A DNA stretch of 64,000 bases from PGZG01 sp046292765 (GTDB taxonomy: Bacteria; Pseudomonadota; Gammaproteobacteria; Pseudomonadales; Alcanivoracaceae): the NCBI GenBank assembly GCA_046292765.1, contig JBKBQA010000001.1, positions 310,001 through 374,000 on the forward strand, read 5' to 3'. The translations under genes and the position numbers were made by a program. Positions 8,059 to 15,702 of the stretch are shown here, piece by piece. The notes under the pieces are model-generated. The model was not told the DNA's origin, made no database searches, and was given only the letters and a program-made list of their open reading frames with translations. How positions within the stretch are numbered: the first letter of the stretch is position 1; the number at the start of each line of letters is the position of its first letter.

Positions 8059-8933
8059 AAGAGGGCAGTAAAGGCACAGGCAAACGTCTGCTGATTATCG
8101 GTTTGACTGTGCCGGTGCTGTTTGCCGCGCTGGTGCTATTTCTGCAGTACAGTGAAAGCCAGCGGGTGGCCGCGCAGAAACAGCGCCTGCAAAGCGCCGA
8201 GGCGGATTATCAAACCTTTCAATCCTCCATGCTGGCGGACCTGCCAGCACCGGTGGCGCGTTATTTTCGTTATGCCCTGACCGAGGGCCAGCCATTGATC
8301 GCCAGCGTCGCCATGTCGCAAAACGGCGTGCTGCGAACCTCCATCAGCAGCCCGGACTGGACAAAGTTCACCGCCAAACAGTTTGTCGCCCCGGCCGCCC
8401 CCGGCTTTGTCTGGAATGCGCGAGTGGCCGTGCGCCCCGGATTTCATGTCTCGGTGGCGGACAGCTATAACAGCGGTGTTGGCGCCGGCCGGGTCAGCCT
8501 GTTTGGCGCGCTCACCGTGGTGCAGGCAGAGGACATTGCCGAACTGAACGCCGGCGCCTTGCATCGCTACCTGGCAGAGGCAGTCTGGTATCCCACCGCC
8601 TTGTTGCCGCAGGCCGGCGTGCAATGGACTGCGCTGAACGACAGCGCTGCCATCGCTTCACTAACCGACAATGGCGTGACCGTCTCGCTAGAGTTTCGCT
8701 TTAATGACGTTGGCGAAGTTACCGGCATCTACACCGATGGCCGCTTCGGCCAGTTCGACGGCGGCTATCGGCAAACGCCCTGGCAGGGCGAGTTCCGCAA
8801 CTATCAGTTAGTGGATGGCATGCGCGTGCCACGCTATGGGCAAGTGGGCTGGTTTATCGATGGCGAACTGGAACTGGTCTGGAAAGGCGAGATAGACGAT
8901 ATCCACTATGCTTTCCTGACCAGAGAGCAATAA
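8055..8933 (+). CDS. Conserved membrane-anchored protein, DUF6544/DUF6920-like
   Basis: A 292-aa protein with one N-terminal membrane anchor (residues about 11-30) followed by a soluble domain, presumably periplasmic. The segment RYLAEAVWYPTALLPQAGVQW and the closing VDGMRVPRYGQVGWFIDGELELVWKGEI resemble a widespread uncharacterised family in which a conserved WYPTALLP-type motif recurs. No catalytic residues are recognisable. The start overlaps the parE stop by 4 bp (ATGA), implying co-translation, which is unusual because such proteins are not known parts of ParDE modules; it may be a chance fusion of transcription units. Function unknown. Confidence 0.7.
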   Translation: MKEGSKGTGKRLLIIGLTVPVLFAALVLFLQYSESQRVAAQKQRLQSAEADYQTFQSSMLADLPAPVARYFRYALTEGQPLIASVAMSQNGVLRTSISSPDWTKFTAKQFVAPAAPGFVWNARVAVRPGFHVSVADSYNSGVGAGRVSLFGALTVVQAEDIAELNAGALHRYLAEAVWYPTALLPQAGVQWTALNDSAAIASLTDNGVTVSLEFRFNDVGEVTGIYTDGRFGQFDGGYRQTPWQGEFRNYQLVDGMRVPRYGQVGWFIDGELELVWKGEIDDIHYAFLTREQ

Positions 8934-9024
8934 GACTATTTCCCGCACCGCAGGCACTGATCCAGCAATTGCCGCTGGTCATGTTGCTGGCAACAGCGCC
9001 GCAATCCAAGCAGGAGGCCACCGC

Positions 9025-9375
9025 ATGAGCTGGATACTGACCAAATACTTTGTCACCGCCGCCGTGGTCGTTGCGGTATCTGAACTGGCCAAACGCAGCG
9101 ACAAACTCGGCGCCCTGATCGCCGCGCTGCCACTGGTCACCGTGCTGGCCTTGATCTGGCTGTATGTGGAACAGCAACCGCAGGAAAAAATCGCCAACCA
9201 CGCCTGGTACACCTTCTGGTATGTGCTGCCGACCCTGCCGATGTTTCTGGTGTTTCCAGTGTTGCTGCCGAGGATCGGGTTCTGGCCGACGTTGCTGGCG
9301 TGTGTGGTGATGACGGTGGTGTTGTTTGCGGGGTTTGGGGTGGTGATGCGGCGGTTCGGGGTGGAGCTTCTCTAG
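9025..9375 (+). CDS. Small four-helix membrane protein, DUF3147-like
   Basis: A 116-aa, very hydrophobic protein with about four membrane helices (residues 7-20, 28-47, 62-82, 88-108) and short loops. The arrangement KYFVTAAVVVAVSELAKRSDKLGALIAALPLVTVLALIW followed by HAWYTFWYVLPTLPMFLVFP is typical of the DUF3147 family of inner-membrane proteins of unknown role. An AGGAGG lies upstream of ATG 9025. It follows the DUF6544-like gene by 91 bp in the same direction. A strong hairpin at 9391-9413 ends the unit. Confidence 0.8.
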   Translation: MSWILTKYFVTAAVVVAVSELAKRSDKLGALIAALPLVTVLALIWLYVEQQPQEKIANHAWYTFWYVLPTLPMFLVFPVLLPRIGFWPTLLACVVMTVVLFAGFGVVMRRFGVELL

Positions 9376-9390
9376 CCAGGTGCCCGCTGC

Positions 9391-9416
9391 CGGCAGCGCA
9401 CAATGCGCTGCCGTTT
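9391..9416. terminator. Rho-independent terminator between convergent genes
   Basis: CGGCAGCGCA (9391-9400), loop CAA, TGCGCTGCCG (9404-9413), then TTT. The perfect 10-bp stem lies between the DUF3147-like gene (+) and the convergent gene ending at 9443. Confidence 0.75.
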
Positions 9417-9442
9417 CAGCCGGGCAGATGCCAGACCAGCAT

Positions 9443-10000
9443 TTACCAGCTCATCTCGAATACCGTGGCTGGCGCACCCTCCCAGGAGCGTTCGACAATT
9501 TCAGAGCGAATGTCTTTGCCCAGAACCAGCTCCAGCGTCCGCTCCATCCATCCAAGGCCGACAAAGTACCACTCGGCGAAGTCCGGATCGAAATCATGGA
9601 AGCTGATGCGGAGGCGGTTGTCCGCAAGCATGTCACTGCGAATAGTGATCGAGTCATAAACAGTGCTGCCAATCACCCGGAACGATTCCATCGCGCCTTC
9701 GACGGTGTTTTTGCTGAACACGGTGCGGTAGATGGAGGTCATGGTTTCCTCGCCGGCCTTGCGGCCGAACAGGCGCATGATCTCCGGGCTGGATTGGGCA
9801 TTGACCCGGCACACCGCCTGAAAGCAGGCCTTGTACGGCGCGAACGGATACCACTTGGCTGCAAGTATCCGCTCCTCGAGCAGATCTTTGGCTTCGTCGG
9901 TGAGAAACGGCTCCAACCTGCCTGTAGTGTCTGCCTTGATGGCTTTGACGAAACCAACCAGCATACTACCTTTAACCTGGCTTACTCTCCCATCTGCCAT
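9443..10000 (-). CDS. Soluble protein resembling DUF2378 (TIGR02265)
   Basis: A 185-aa cytosolic protein with no signal peptide or membrane helix. The layout (VKGSMLVGFVKAIKAD, LLEERILAAKWYPFAPYKACFQAV, then alternating strands ending WMERTLELVLGK and a final strand pair) resembles the DUF2378/TIGR02265 group best known from myxobacteria, which is distantly like V4R/heme-NO-binding folds. No heme-ligand histidine can be assigned with confidence. The internal ATG at 10000 is chosen because AGGGGGA precedes it on the minus strand. It is divergent from the MAPEG gene, sharing a 212-bp promoter region. Function unknown and family assignment tentative. Confidence 0.6.
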   Translation of the reverse strand: MADGRVSQVKGSMLVGFVKAIKADTTGRLEPFLTDEAKDLLEERILAAKWYPFAPYKACFQAVCRVNAQSSPEIMRLFGRKAGEETMTSIYRTVFSKNTVEGAMESFRVIGSTVYDSITIRSDMLADNRLRISFHDFDPDFAEWYFVGLGWMERTLELVLGKDIRSEIVERSWEGAPATVFEMSW

Positions 10001-10212
10001 AAATCCCCCTGTTGTTCTAATGATTTTCGATCTGGGTAATCTGCCGACGAGCGTACCACCGGAACCGGTAAAATACAGGCAGGACATCCGTATGCGCTGG
10101 GGCTGACCGGCGTCTATCAAGAATATGTCCCAATACCTTGCGCTCGCCAATTGGCCTTTTCCCTAGCCTGTGCTCAACTCCCATCCTGAATCTTCCACTA
10201 TCAGGAGCCGCC

Positions 10213-10650
10213 ATGTCCCCGCTTGTCGCAACCCCCGCCCCTATCCTGCTTCCGGTGATGGCTCTGGTGGCCTGGTCCTTGGTGATGTGGCTATGGATGT
10301 ACGTTACCCGGCTGCCGGCGATGAGAAAAGCCGGAATGAAGTCGGATCCGAATGCCCCCCGTGGCGAGCAGATGAGCCAGTTGCCGCCGGCGGTGCGCTG
10401 GAAGGCGGACAACTACAACCATCTGATGGAGCAGCCCACCTTGTTCTATGCGGCGGCGCTGGCGTTGGTGCTGATGGGGCAGGGCGACGGCCTCAACCTG
10501 ACCCTGGCGTGGGCCTTCGTCGGGCTGCGGGTGGTGCACAGTCTGGTGCAGGCGCTGGTGAACATCATCGAGCTGCGCTTTGTGCTGTTCGTGCTGTCGA
10601 CCCTGCCGTTGATAGCCATGACGTGGAATGGGGTGGTGGCGATGCTCTAG
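10213..10650 (+). CDS. MAPEG-family membrane protein
   Basis: A 145-aa integral membrane protein of the MAPEG (eicosanoid/glutathione metabolism) superfamily. Four membrane helices are visible (residues about 10-32, 70-90, 95-115, 120-142). The family motif region RWKADNYNHLMEQPTLFYA, with the conserved N-x-x-E pattern, sits before helix 2, and RVVHSLVQALVNIIELRFVLF forms helix 3. Bacterial members are mostly uncharacterised, some with glutathione transferase or peroxidase activity. ATG at 10213 has AGGAG five bases upstream and is preferred over the longer frame starting at 10138. Confidence 0.88.
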   Translation: MSPLVATPAPILLPVMALVAWSLVMWLWMYVTRLPAMRKAGMKSDPNAPRGEQMSQLPPAVRWKADNYNHLMEQPTLFYAAALALVLMGQGDGLNLTLAWAFVGLRVVHSLVQALVNIIELRFVLFVLSTLPLIAMTWNGVVAML

Positions 10651-10695
10651 GGGTGGCGTATACCCAATAAGACACCCATTTACACCCAATTCCGG

Positions 10696-10947
10696 CTAAG
10701 GCTCCTGATGCTCCAGGGGCTTTAGCCCGGCCATCAGGGTTTCCGGAGCAATATCCTGCTCGTGGGGCCAGGTTACGGCCCCGAACTGGATGCCTACCCG
10801 GGCAAAGTAGTGCTTGTCCTTCAGCTCGCTGAATACGCCATGGTCCAGATACGGCTTGAGATCGAAGACGCCTTTCTGGCCATCCTCCAGTTCAACGTAG
10901 ATCTGATAGTCGTCCAGCGGACGTACTGTTTTCACATCCCAATGCAT
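10696..10947 (-). CDS. DUF2442 domain protein
   Basis: An 83-aa protein with the DUF2442 pattern: MHWDVKTVRPLDDYQIYVELEDGQKGVFDLKPYLDHG, then FSELKD..YFARVGIQFGAVTWPHEQDIAPETL. The family forms small beta-rich proteins, often encoded beside DUF4160 proteins and sometimes predicted as toxin-antitoxin-like or RNA-related, with no settled function. It starts 7 bp after the DUF4160 stop, with a GAGGTGG ribosome site inside that gap and gene end, so the two form an operon. ATG 10947 is chosen over the much longer open frame because only this part is family-like. Confidence 0.88.
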   Translation of the reverse strand: MHWDVKTVRPLDDYQIYVELEDGQKGVFDLKPYLDHGVFSELKDKHYFARVGIQFGAVTWPHEQDIAPETLMAGLKPLEHQEP

Positions 10948-10954
10948 GACCACC

Positions 10955-11221
10955 TCACAAGGGATCAATTTTGTACGGTGTCTCACCGGCAACCGCCAAT
11001 GTCCAGTCTGCCACAAGCTCGTCGCGGTGAAGCTCAATCCACGCCTGTACCAGACGCAATTGCTTGCGGGGTAATTGTCCCGCCAGTATCTCTCCATTGT
11101 CGATACCGATAGATGCCTCGAATTCCGCATATCTCGCATGTATATGCGCAGCATCGTGGTGCTGATTGTCGAGAAAGTACATACGGATGATGATGCCATG
11201 AAACATCGAGATAACTGGCAT
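10955..11221 (-). CDS. DUF4160 domain protein
   Basis: An 88-aa protein recognised by MPVISMFHGIIIRMYFLD..HHDAAHIHARYAEFEASIGID, the diagnostic DUF4160 N-terminus with its HIHARY core, followed by a helix LRLVQAWIELHRDELVADW. It is the upstream partner of the DUF2442 gene. Such pairs recur in bacterial genomes and are proposed to be toxin-antitoxin-like. AAGGA lies upstream of ATG 11221. The 185 bp upstream separate it from a divergent nitronate monooxygenase gene. Confidence 0.88.
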   Translation of the reverse strand: MPVISMFHGIIIRMYFLDNQHHDAAHIHARYAEFEASIGIDNGEILAGQLPRKQLRLVQAWIELHRDELVADWTLAVAGETPYKIDPL

Positions 11222-11406
11222 GGACGAGCTTCCTTTGTGGTGAGTTGTGTCTCGCTGATGCGATGCCAGATTTTCTCTTTGGGTTAATGGTCGATGGGTA
11301 AGCGCTTGCCAACAGTCGGTATGCGACAATCCTGATGCATCGCTGGTCTTGTCAGACCCATTTGTGTCCAGGGCCTTCCCTAACTGTTTGATTTGTTGAG
11401 GGTCAC

Positions 11407-12459
11407 ATGAATAACGGCATAAAAGCTCAGGACCTGTTCGGCATCGACCTCCCCATCCTGCAGGCCCCCATGGCCGGTGCTCAGGATGCCGCCATGGTGC
11501 TGGCGGTGTCCGAGGCCGGCGGGCTGGGCGCCTTGCCCTGCGCCATGTTGTCGGCGGAGGCATTGCAGCGGCAGCTGGCCTGGCTGACGGCGCGCACCAG
11601 CAAGCCGTACAACCTGAATTTCTTCTGCCACACATCACCCGCGGTGGACGAGCAGAAGGAGCTGGCCTGGCGGGCGTCGCTGGCGGGGTATTTCCGTGAG
11701 TTCAATATTGATCCGATGCAGATTCCCGAGGGGCCGGGGCGGCAGCCGTTTAATCACGAGGTGGCCGATCTGGTGGAGCCGTTCCGGCCGCCGGTGGTGA
11801 GTTTTCATTTCGGTTTGCCGGCGGCGGATCTGCTGGCGCGGGTCAAGCGTTGGGGTTCGCTGGTGATGTCGTCGGCGACCACGGTGGCGGAGGCGCGTTG
11901 GCTGGAGGCGCACGGTGCCGATGTAATTATCGCCCAGGGCGTGGAAGCAGGTGGCCATCGCGGCCTGTTTCTGGATACGGACATTAATACCCAGGTCGGC
12001 ACCTTTGCGTTGCTGCCGCAGGTTGTTCGTGCGGTAAAAGTGCCGGTGGTGGCCGCTGGTGGCATTGCCGATGCAGCGGGTATTCGCGCCGCGTTGCAAC
12101 TTGGCGCGTTGGCGGCGCAACTCGGCACGGCGTTTCTGTTGTGCGACGAGTCGCTGATTTCGCCGCTGCATCGGGCGGCGTTGCAACAACCTGATGGCGA
12201 GGTCACGGCGCTGACCAATCTGTTCACCGGCCGCCCGGCACGCGGCATCGTCAACCGGCTGATGCGCGAGCAGGGGCCAATGAGCCGGCGGGTGCCGGAG
12301 TTTCCGCTGGCGACGACTGCCATTACTGCTTTGCGTAAGGCGGCGGAGCAGCGGGGCAGCAGTGATTTTTCACCGTTGTGGGCGGGGCAAAATACCAGCG
12401 GCTGCCGTGAGGTGTCGGCGGCACAATTGATTCGGGAGTGGGCCGAACTGCTGCGTTAG
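11407..12459 (+). CDS. Nitronate monooxygenase (NPD-type flavoprotein)
   Basis: A 350-aa FMN-dependent TIM-barrel enzyme of the 2-nitropropane dioxygenase family, which oxidises propionate-3-nitronate or related nitroalkanes in the cytosol. Visible family features are the N-terminal LPILQAPMAGAQDAAMVLAVSEAGGLGALP, the substrate-side segment VEAGGHRGLF, the phosphate-binding VVAAGGIADAAGIRAALQLGALAAQLGTAFL, and the terminal FSPLWAGQ. The length is as expected for class I enzymes. It stands alone between the DUF4160/DUF2442 pair and the toxin-antitoxin modules. Confidence 0.93.
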   Translation: MNNGIKAQDLFGIDLPILQAPMAGAQDAAMVLAVSEAGGLGALPCAMLSAEALQRQLAWLTARTSKPYNLNFFCHTSPAVDEQKELAWRASLAGYFREFNIDPMQIPEGPGRQPFNHEVADLVEPFRPPVVSFHFGLPAADLLARVKRWGSLVMSSATTVAEARWLEAHGADVIIAQGVEAGGHRGLFLDTDINTQVGTFALLPQVVRAVKVPVVAAGGIADAAGIRAALQLGALAAQLGTAFLLCDESLISPLHRAALQQPDGEVTALTNLFTGRPARGIVNRLMREQGPMSRRVPEFPLATTAITALRKAAEQRGSSDFSPLWAGQNTSGCREVSAAQLIREWAELLR

Positions 12460-12468
12460 CTGGAGCCG

Positions 12469-12768
12469 TTATTCCCCGTCGTCCGGTAGTTTGAGTTGCC
12501 GCTCACTGCGCCAGACCCGGATTAATATCAGGTCGGTTCCCTGTTTGGCATAGACAACCCGAAACGGCGGATGAATAAGCTCACGAATATGATCAAGGTT
12601 AAATTCAGGAACGATGCGACCGGCGTCCGGGTGTTGTTGAAGCATCTCCGCGTGTTTCAGGACGGCCGCGACATATTCCCTGCCAGTATGGGCGACACCC
12701 TGCTCTGAATAATGGGCCTTGATGCCACGCAAATCTTCAAGCGCGGATCGGGCAATGCGCAGCGCCAT
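12469..12768 (-). CDS. RelE/ParE-family toxin
   Basis: A 99-aa toxin downstream of a Phd/YefM antitoxin. The fold is indicated by ALRIARSALEDLRGIKAHYSEQG (first helix pair), HAEMLQQHPDAGRIVPEF, and the closing strands IRELIHPPFRVVYAKQGTDLILIRVWRSERQL. Whether it acts on gyrase (ParE) or on ribosome-bound mRNA (RelE) cannot be told, though the lack of a clear RelE catalytic cluster favours ParE. The ATG directly abuts the antitoxin stop (TAAATG at 12771-12766 on the minus strand), so translation is coupled. Confidence 0.9.
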   Translation of the reverse strand: MALRIARSALEDLRGIKAHYSEQGVAHTGREYVAAVLKHAEMLQQHPDAGRIVPEFNLDHIRELIHPPFRVVYAKQGTDLILIRVWRSERQLKLPDDGE

Positions 12769-13038
12769 TTACTCGATATCCAGCGCTTTTCTGGCTTCGT
12801 CCAGCGACACAGTGTTGCCGTCGCGCACGTCCATCAGGCCTTGCACCACCGCTTTGACAAAGCGTAATTCCTCCGCGGCGTTTTCATAGTCTTCCAGACC
12901 CTGCACGACGGCGATGCCGCGGCCGCGGCTGGTCAGCAGGATAGGGCGGTGGGTTTCCTGCGCACGGTTCACCACCTTGCCGGGATTGACCTTGAGGTCC
13001 GACAGGGGGATCACGTCTTCGGAGAACTTGATATGCAT
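12769..13038 (-). CDS. Phd/YefM-family antitoxin
   Basis: An 89-aa antitoxin with the Phd/YefM fold: IPLSDLKVNPGKVVNRAQETHRPILLTSRGRGIAVVQGLEDYENAAEELRFV. The N-terminal part dimerises and binds the operator; the C-terminal helix (VSLDEARKALDIE) would cover the toxin. A three-half-site inverted-repeat array lies just upstream at 13061-13091, straddling its likely promoter. Paired with the RelE/ParE toxin that follows without a gap. Confidence 0.92.
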   Translation of the reverse strand: MHIKFSEDVIPLSDLKVNPGKVVNRAQETHRPILLTSRGRGIAVVQGLEDYENAAEELRFVKAVVQGLMDVRDGNTVSLDEARKALDIE

Positions 13039-13060
13039 AACGACGGCCTATGGTTTATCT

Positions 13061-13097
13061 GGTGCCATTATTGGCACCTGTTTGCAGGTGCTGTCAA
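13061..13097 (-). promoter_or_regulatory. Promoter and interlocked operators of the Phd-ParE module
   Basis: Two overlapping palindromes share one arm: GGTGCC-N6-GGCACC (13061-13078) and GCACCTG-N4-CAGGTGC (13074-13091). On the minus strand a consensus TTGACA -35 is at 13092-13097, so the second palindrome fills the spacer to the -10 region and the first covers the -10 and start. This fits cooperative antitoxin/toxin autorepression. Confidence 0.7.
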
Positions 13098-13111
13098 TGG
13101 CCGTGTCAGTC

Positions 13112-13375
13112 TCACTCGTAATGGGTCCATAACCTCAGCACTTTCACAATCCGTTCCTCTTCTAGCACCTGATACACCAGTCGATGCTGGATATTGATGC
13201 GCCTTGAGTAGGCACCAGCAAGATCGCCCACCAGCTTTTCGAATGGCGGCGGGCGCCTGAACGGGTCTTCGGCGAGGATGGTTAACAGCTCTTGAGCGTT
13301 CGCTTTGAGGCCACTGGAGGCAAGTTTTCTGGCGTCTTTCTGGGCGTGTTTGCTGTAAACCAGCTTCCATGTCAC
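13112..13375 (-). CDS. yoeB: YoeB/Txe-family mRNA interferase toxin
   Basis: An 87-aa ribosome-dependent endoribonuclease toxin. The family catalytic residues are present and in register: Glu46 (PPFEKL), Arg65 (SRRINIQHRLVY) and the terminal histidine His85 in WTHYE, corresponding to E46, R65 and H83 of E. coli YoeB. The N-terminal KLVYSKHAQKDARKL is typical. Its start overlaps the antitoxin stop by 4 bp (13372-13375). It would cleave mRNA in the ribosomal A site after start codons when the labile antitoxin is lost. Likely functional from sequence. Confidence 0.95.
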   Translation of the reverse strand: MTWKLVYSKHAQKDARKLASSGLKANAQELLTILAEDPFRRPPPFEKLVGDLAGAYSRRINIQHRLVYQVLEEERIVKVLRLWTHYE

Positions 13376-13614
13376 CAGTCCAGCTCCTCGTCACACTGAT
13401 CGACGGGGGTTTCCATGCCCTCGCGAATGGATTCACGCATGCCAGGCACTGACAGCAGGAACAGGGTTTCCTGGATGGCAGCCCAGTCCTCTTCGGACAC
13501 CAGCACGGCCTTGTTGCGCTTGCCCATGATGGTGATCGGCTGATGGGATTCGGCCGCTTCATCAATAAGACGGTAGAGGTTGCCACGCGCCTCGGTGGCA
13601 CTGATAGATGTCAT
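13372..13614 (-). CDS. yefM: YefM/Axe-family antitoxin
   Basis: An 80-aa antitoxin with the YefM N-terminus TSISATEARGNLYRLIDEAAESHQPITIMGKRNKAVLVSEEDWAAIQETLFLLSVPGMRESI, nearly the family consensus, and an acidic C-terminal tail (CDEELDW) that binds YoeB. Upstream are several GTAC-centred sites overlapping a good promoter, as in other yefM-yoeB operons where TGTACA-type palindromes bind the complex. Confidence 0.95.
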   Translation of the reverse strand: MTSISATEARGNLYRLIDEAAESHQPITIMGKRNKAVLVSEEDWAAIQETLFLLSVPGMRESIREGMETPVDQCDEELDW

Positions 13615-13617
13615 GAC

Positions 13618-13683
13618 GTACCTCGGATGCGGGTAATACTTGATCGAAGTGTACGCTTTAAGAGTCGTACGTCAATCCGTACG
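13618..13683 (-). promoter_or_regulatory. yefM-yoeB promoter with repeated GTAC operator cores
   Basis: On the minus strand a -35 TTGACG (13670-13675) and -10 TACACT (13648-13653) are 16 bp apart. GTAC cores occur at 13618-13621, 13651-13654, 13667-13670 and 13679-13682, the last two within perfect CGTACG palindromes, and GTACGCTTT is directly repeated at 13651-13659 and 13679-13687. The sites overlap both promoter hexamers, consistent with autorepression. Confidence 0.68.
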
Positions 13684-13796
13684 CTTTCTGTTAGTCAGGA
13701 TGGCCGGGTAAATAATTACCTGCATTCCGTGGCATTGTGCTGCCACTCACCCCGGTGATACGTTTTCTCTGATTTGTATCACTTCTGGATACTCCC

Positions 13797-14663
13797 ATGA
13801 ACGCCTCCTTTTCCCCGATCCAAACCCAGTGGCCCGCGCCGCTCAGCGCCAAAGAGTGGGACCAGCGCTTTCCCGGGGTGATGGACTCCATCGGTCTGCT
13901 TGGGGCGGCGGCCAATATCATCATGCAGCTGGCGTTGGCGCCGGTGGGGCATGGGGTGGCCGAGAGCAAGGTGCACAGTGGCTCGATTTTTCATCACCCG
14001 ATCAAGCGTACCCGTACCACGCTGACCTATCTGGCGGTGGCGATGCTGGGCAATTCGGAGGAGAAGCAGGCCTATCGCAATGCGGTGAACCGCTCCCATG
14101 CTCAGGTGCGTTCCGACGATAATTCGCCGGTAAAGTACAACGCCTTTAGCCCGGAGTTGCAGTTGTGGGTGGCGGCCTGTTTGTACTGGGGCTATGCCGA
14201 CATTATGGAGAAGTTCTGGGGCGGGTTGAGTCGCGAACAGGCGGAGATCTTCTACCGGCTGGCGGAACCGCTGGGCACCACATTGCAGGTGCGCCCGGAA
14301 ATGTGGCCGAAGGATCTGACGGCGTTCGAGGAGTACTGGCAGCAGACTCTGCCGCAGCTGCACATTGACGACCGGGTGCGTCAGATGCTGACGGACATCG
14401 CCGATCTTAAATTCTTGCCCCGGCCGTTCAGTGCGTTGCTGGGGCCCTTTAACCGTTTCGTCACCGTCGGTTTTTTGCCGGCGGAGGTGCGTGAGCAAAT
14501 GCACTTTGACTGGAGCTCCGCCCAGCAACGTCGTTTCGAGCGGTTGCTGGCGGTCGTGGGCGGGGTCAATCGATTGATGCCGCGAGTGCTCCGCCAGGCG
14601 CCGACGTTATTGTTTATGGCTGACTTCCGTCGCCGTCAACGCAAAGGCTTGCCGATGGTGTAG
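13797..14663 (+). CDS. Oxygenase MpaB-like family protein (DUF2236)
   Basis: A 288-aa protein of the DUF2236/MpaB group, which includes heme-dependent oxygenases such as latex-clearing protein and fungal MpaB. Family features are an early glycine-rich helix (GVMDSIGLLGAAANIIMQLALAPVGHGV), a segment with HPIKRTRTTLTYLAVAMLG, NRSHAQV where a histidine often ligates heme, and FNRFVTVGFLPAEVREQMHF. The substrate is unknown. Its last 23 bases recur exactly at 15703-15725, beyond the next gene, suggesting an insertion at this 3' end. Confidence 0.82.
   Translation: MNASFSPIQTQWPAPLSAKEWDQRFPGVMDSIGLLGAAANIIMQLALAPVGHGVAESKVHSGSIFHHPIKRTRTTLTYLAVAMLGNSEEKQAYRNAVNRSHAQVRSDDNSPVKYNAFSPELQLWVAACLYWGYADIMEKFWGGLSREQAEIFYRLAEPLGTTLQVRPEMWPKDLTAFEEYWQQTLPQLHIDDRVRQMLTDIADLKFLPRPFSALLGPFNRFVTVGFLPAEVREQMHFDWSSAQQRRFERLLAVVGGVNRLMPRVLRQAPTLLFMADFRRRQRKGLPMV
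14640..14662 (+). repeat. 23-bp direct repeat, left copy
   Basis: The sequence CGCAAAGGCTTGCCGATGGT plus GTA, the last coding bases and part of the stop of the MpaB-like gene, is repeated exactly at 15703-15725. The copies flank the PF10118 gene and its AT-rich upstream region. Confidence 0.9.
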
Positions 14664-14667
14664 GCCT

Positions 14668-15501
14668 CTATTGATCCAGTCCCAGTTTCTGGTAAGTCTC
14701 GGCTTCCAGCGCTGCCGTGTCGTGGTCATCAGGGTGGAAATCCAGACGGAAGTAGTCCAGGTAGTCCCGCCATAACCCCGAGATGAAGCCGTTCCTCCCC
14801 AGTAGCAGATGGAAAGCCTCCCGTGCCTGTTGAGTGCTATGACTACGCGGGTCTCTGGTTGATAGCCACACGGTCCCTGCCGACATCAGCGCCGCCATGT
14901 AGATGGAGGTGGGAATATAGGCCACAAGGCGCAGGAATTGGCCGCCCCCGGCATCGCGATACAAATTCATGGCGATTGCCTTGTGCTCACTCTCTTCGAT
15001 GGCATGCCAGAGCCAGATCCGCCTCGCCTCGTCGCTCGCGAAAACGGCCTGCATATCTTCGTGTGCCATAAGCTGTTTAGCGAGAATAGCGGTGAAATGT
15101 TCGGCGGCGGATGTGAGCGCGAGGCATTGCAAGGGGGACAGGAAGTGTTTGAGCTTGTCCATCAGCCACGCCACATGGGCGGTGACCCCTGCTGTGCTGT
15201 AGCCGAGCTCTGTGAGCGAACGATTGAGGGAGGCATGCTCCCTTGCATGCATGGCCTCTTGACCGATAAAGGCGCTGATATCCTTTTTTAACTGCTCGGA
15301 TTTCGCTTTATCGCGCAGATGCCGCACCGAGTGGACAAAGAACATTTCCCCGTCCGGAAACATGGCCGACAAAGTGGTAAGCCAGTTGTTTATCAGGGCG
15401 TTGCGGGTAATCCCGGCCTGAAGCCCGGAGTGGGCAAAGTTCATATGGCGGACCGGAAATGAGGCGCCCGGCATGTGGTGCACGGCGACGGCTTCATTCA
15501 T
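14668..15501 (-). CDS. Predicted metal-dependent hydrolase, PF10118 (ferritin-like diiron fold)
   Basis: A 277-aa all-helical protein of the PF10118 family. Candidate metal ligands are spaced as in ferritin-like diiron proteins: FIGQEAMHAREH (Glu and two His), TSAAEHFTA (Glu, His), and HAIEESEHKAIAMNLY (Glu, Glu, His). The family is annotated as metal-dependent hydrolase but may be an oxygenase; its chemistry is not established. An AAGGAGA ribosome site precedes ATG 15501. It is convergent with the MpaB-like gene, only 4 bp apart, and is enclosed with its promoter region by a 23-bp direct repeat, so it looks like an inserted cargo gene. Confidence 0.85.
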   Translation of the reverse strand: MNEAVAVHHMPGASFPVRHMNFAHSGLQAGITRNALINNWLTTLSAMFPDGEMFFVHSVRHLRDKAKSEQLKKDISAFIGQEAMHAREHASLNRSLTELGYSTAGVTAHVAWLMDKLKHFLSPLQCLALTSAAEHFTAILAKQLMAHEDMQAVFASDEARRIWLWHAIEESEHKAIAMNLYRDAGGGQFLRLVAYIPTSIYMAALMSAGTVWLSTRDPRSHSTQQAREAFHLLLGRNGFISGLWRDYLDYFRLDFHPDDHDTAALEAETYQKLGLDQ

Positions 15502-15702
15502 GGTGTTCTCCTTTGCGTGGTAGCGGATTTCGCGCTTGCCGAGGGATTACTTATGTACTCTGATATGGATAATTATAGTAATATTACTCAGTCGATCCAT
15601 TTAAGTATATATATGTAATTACTTCCTATAGCACCCTCGTCTTCTTTCCCGCTGCCTGGCCTGGCGTTGTGAAGGAGCCAGACCGCTCCGTACTGCCTTT
15701 AG
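15502..15702. promoter_or_regulatory. AT-rich upstream region of the PF10118 gene
   Basis: A strikingly AT-rich patch at 15540-15630 in otherwise GC-rich DNA. It holds a perfect 12-bp palindrome AGTAATATTACT (15577-15588), a wider inverted pair ATGGAT/ATCCAT (15565-15570, 15595-15600), and a minus-strand TATAAT (15572-15577) pointing at the PF10118 gene. The -35 is weak, suggesting an activated or repressed promoter. The remainder, to the nhaC-like start at 15811, holds only the right repeat copy. Confidence 0.5.
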
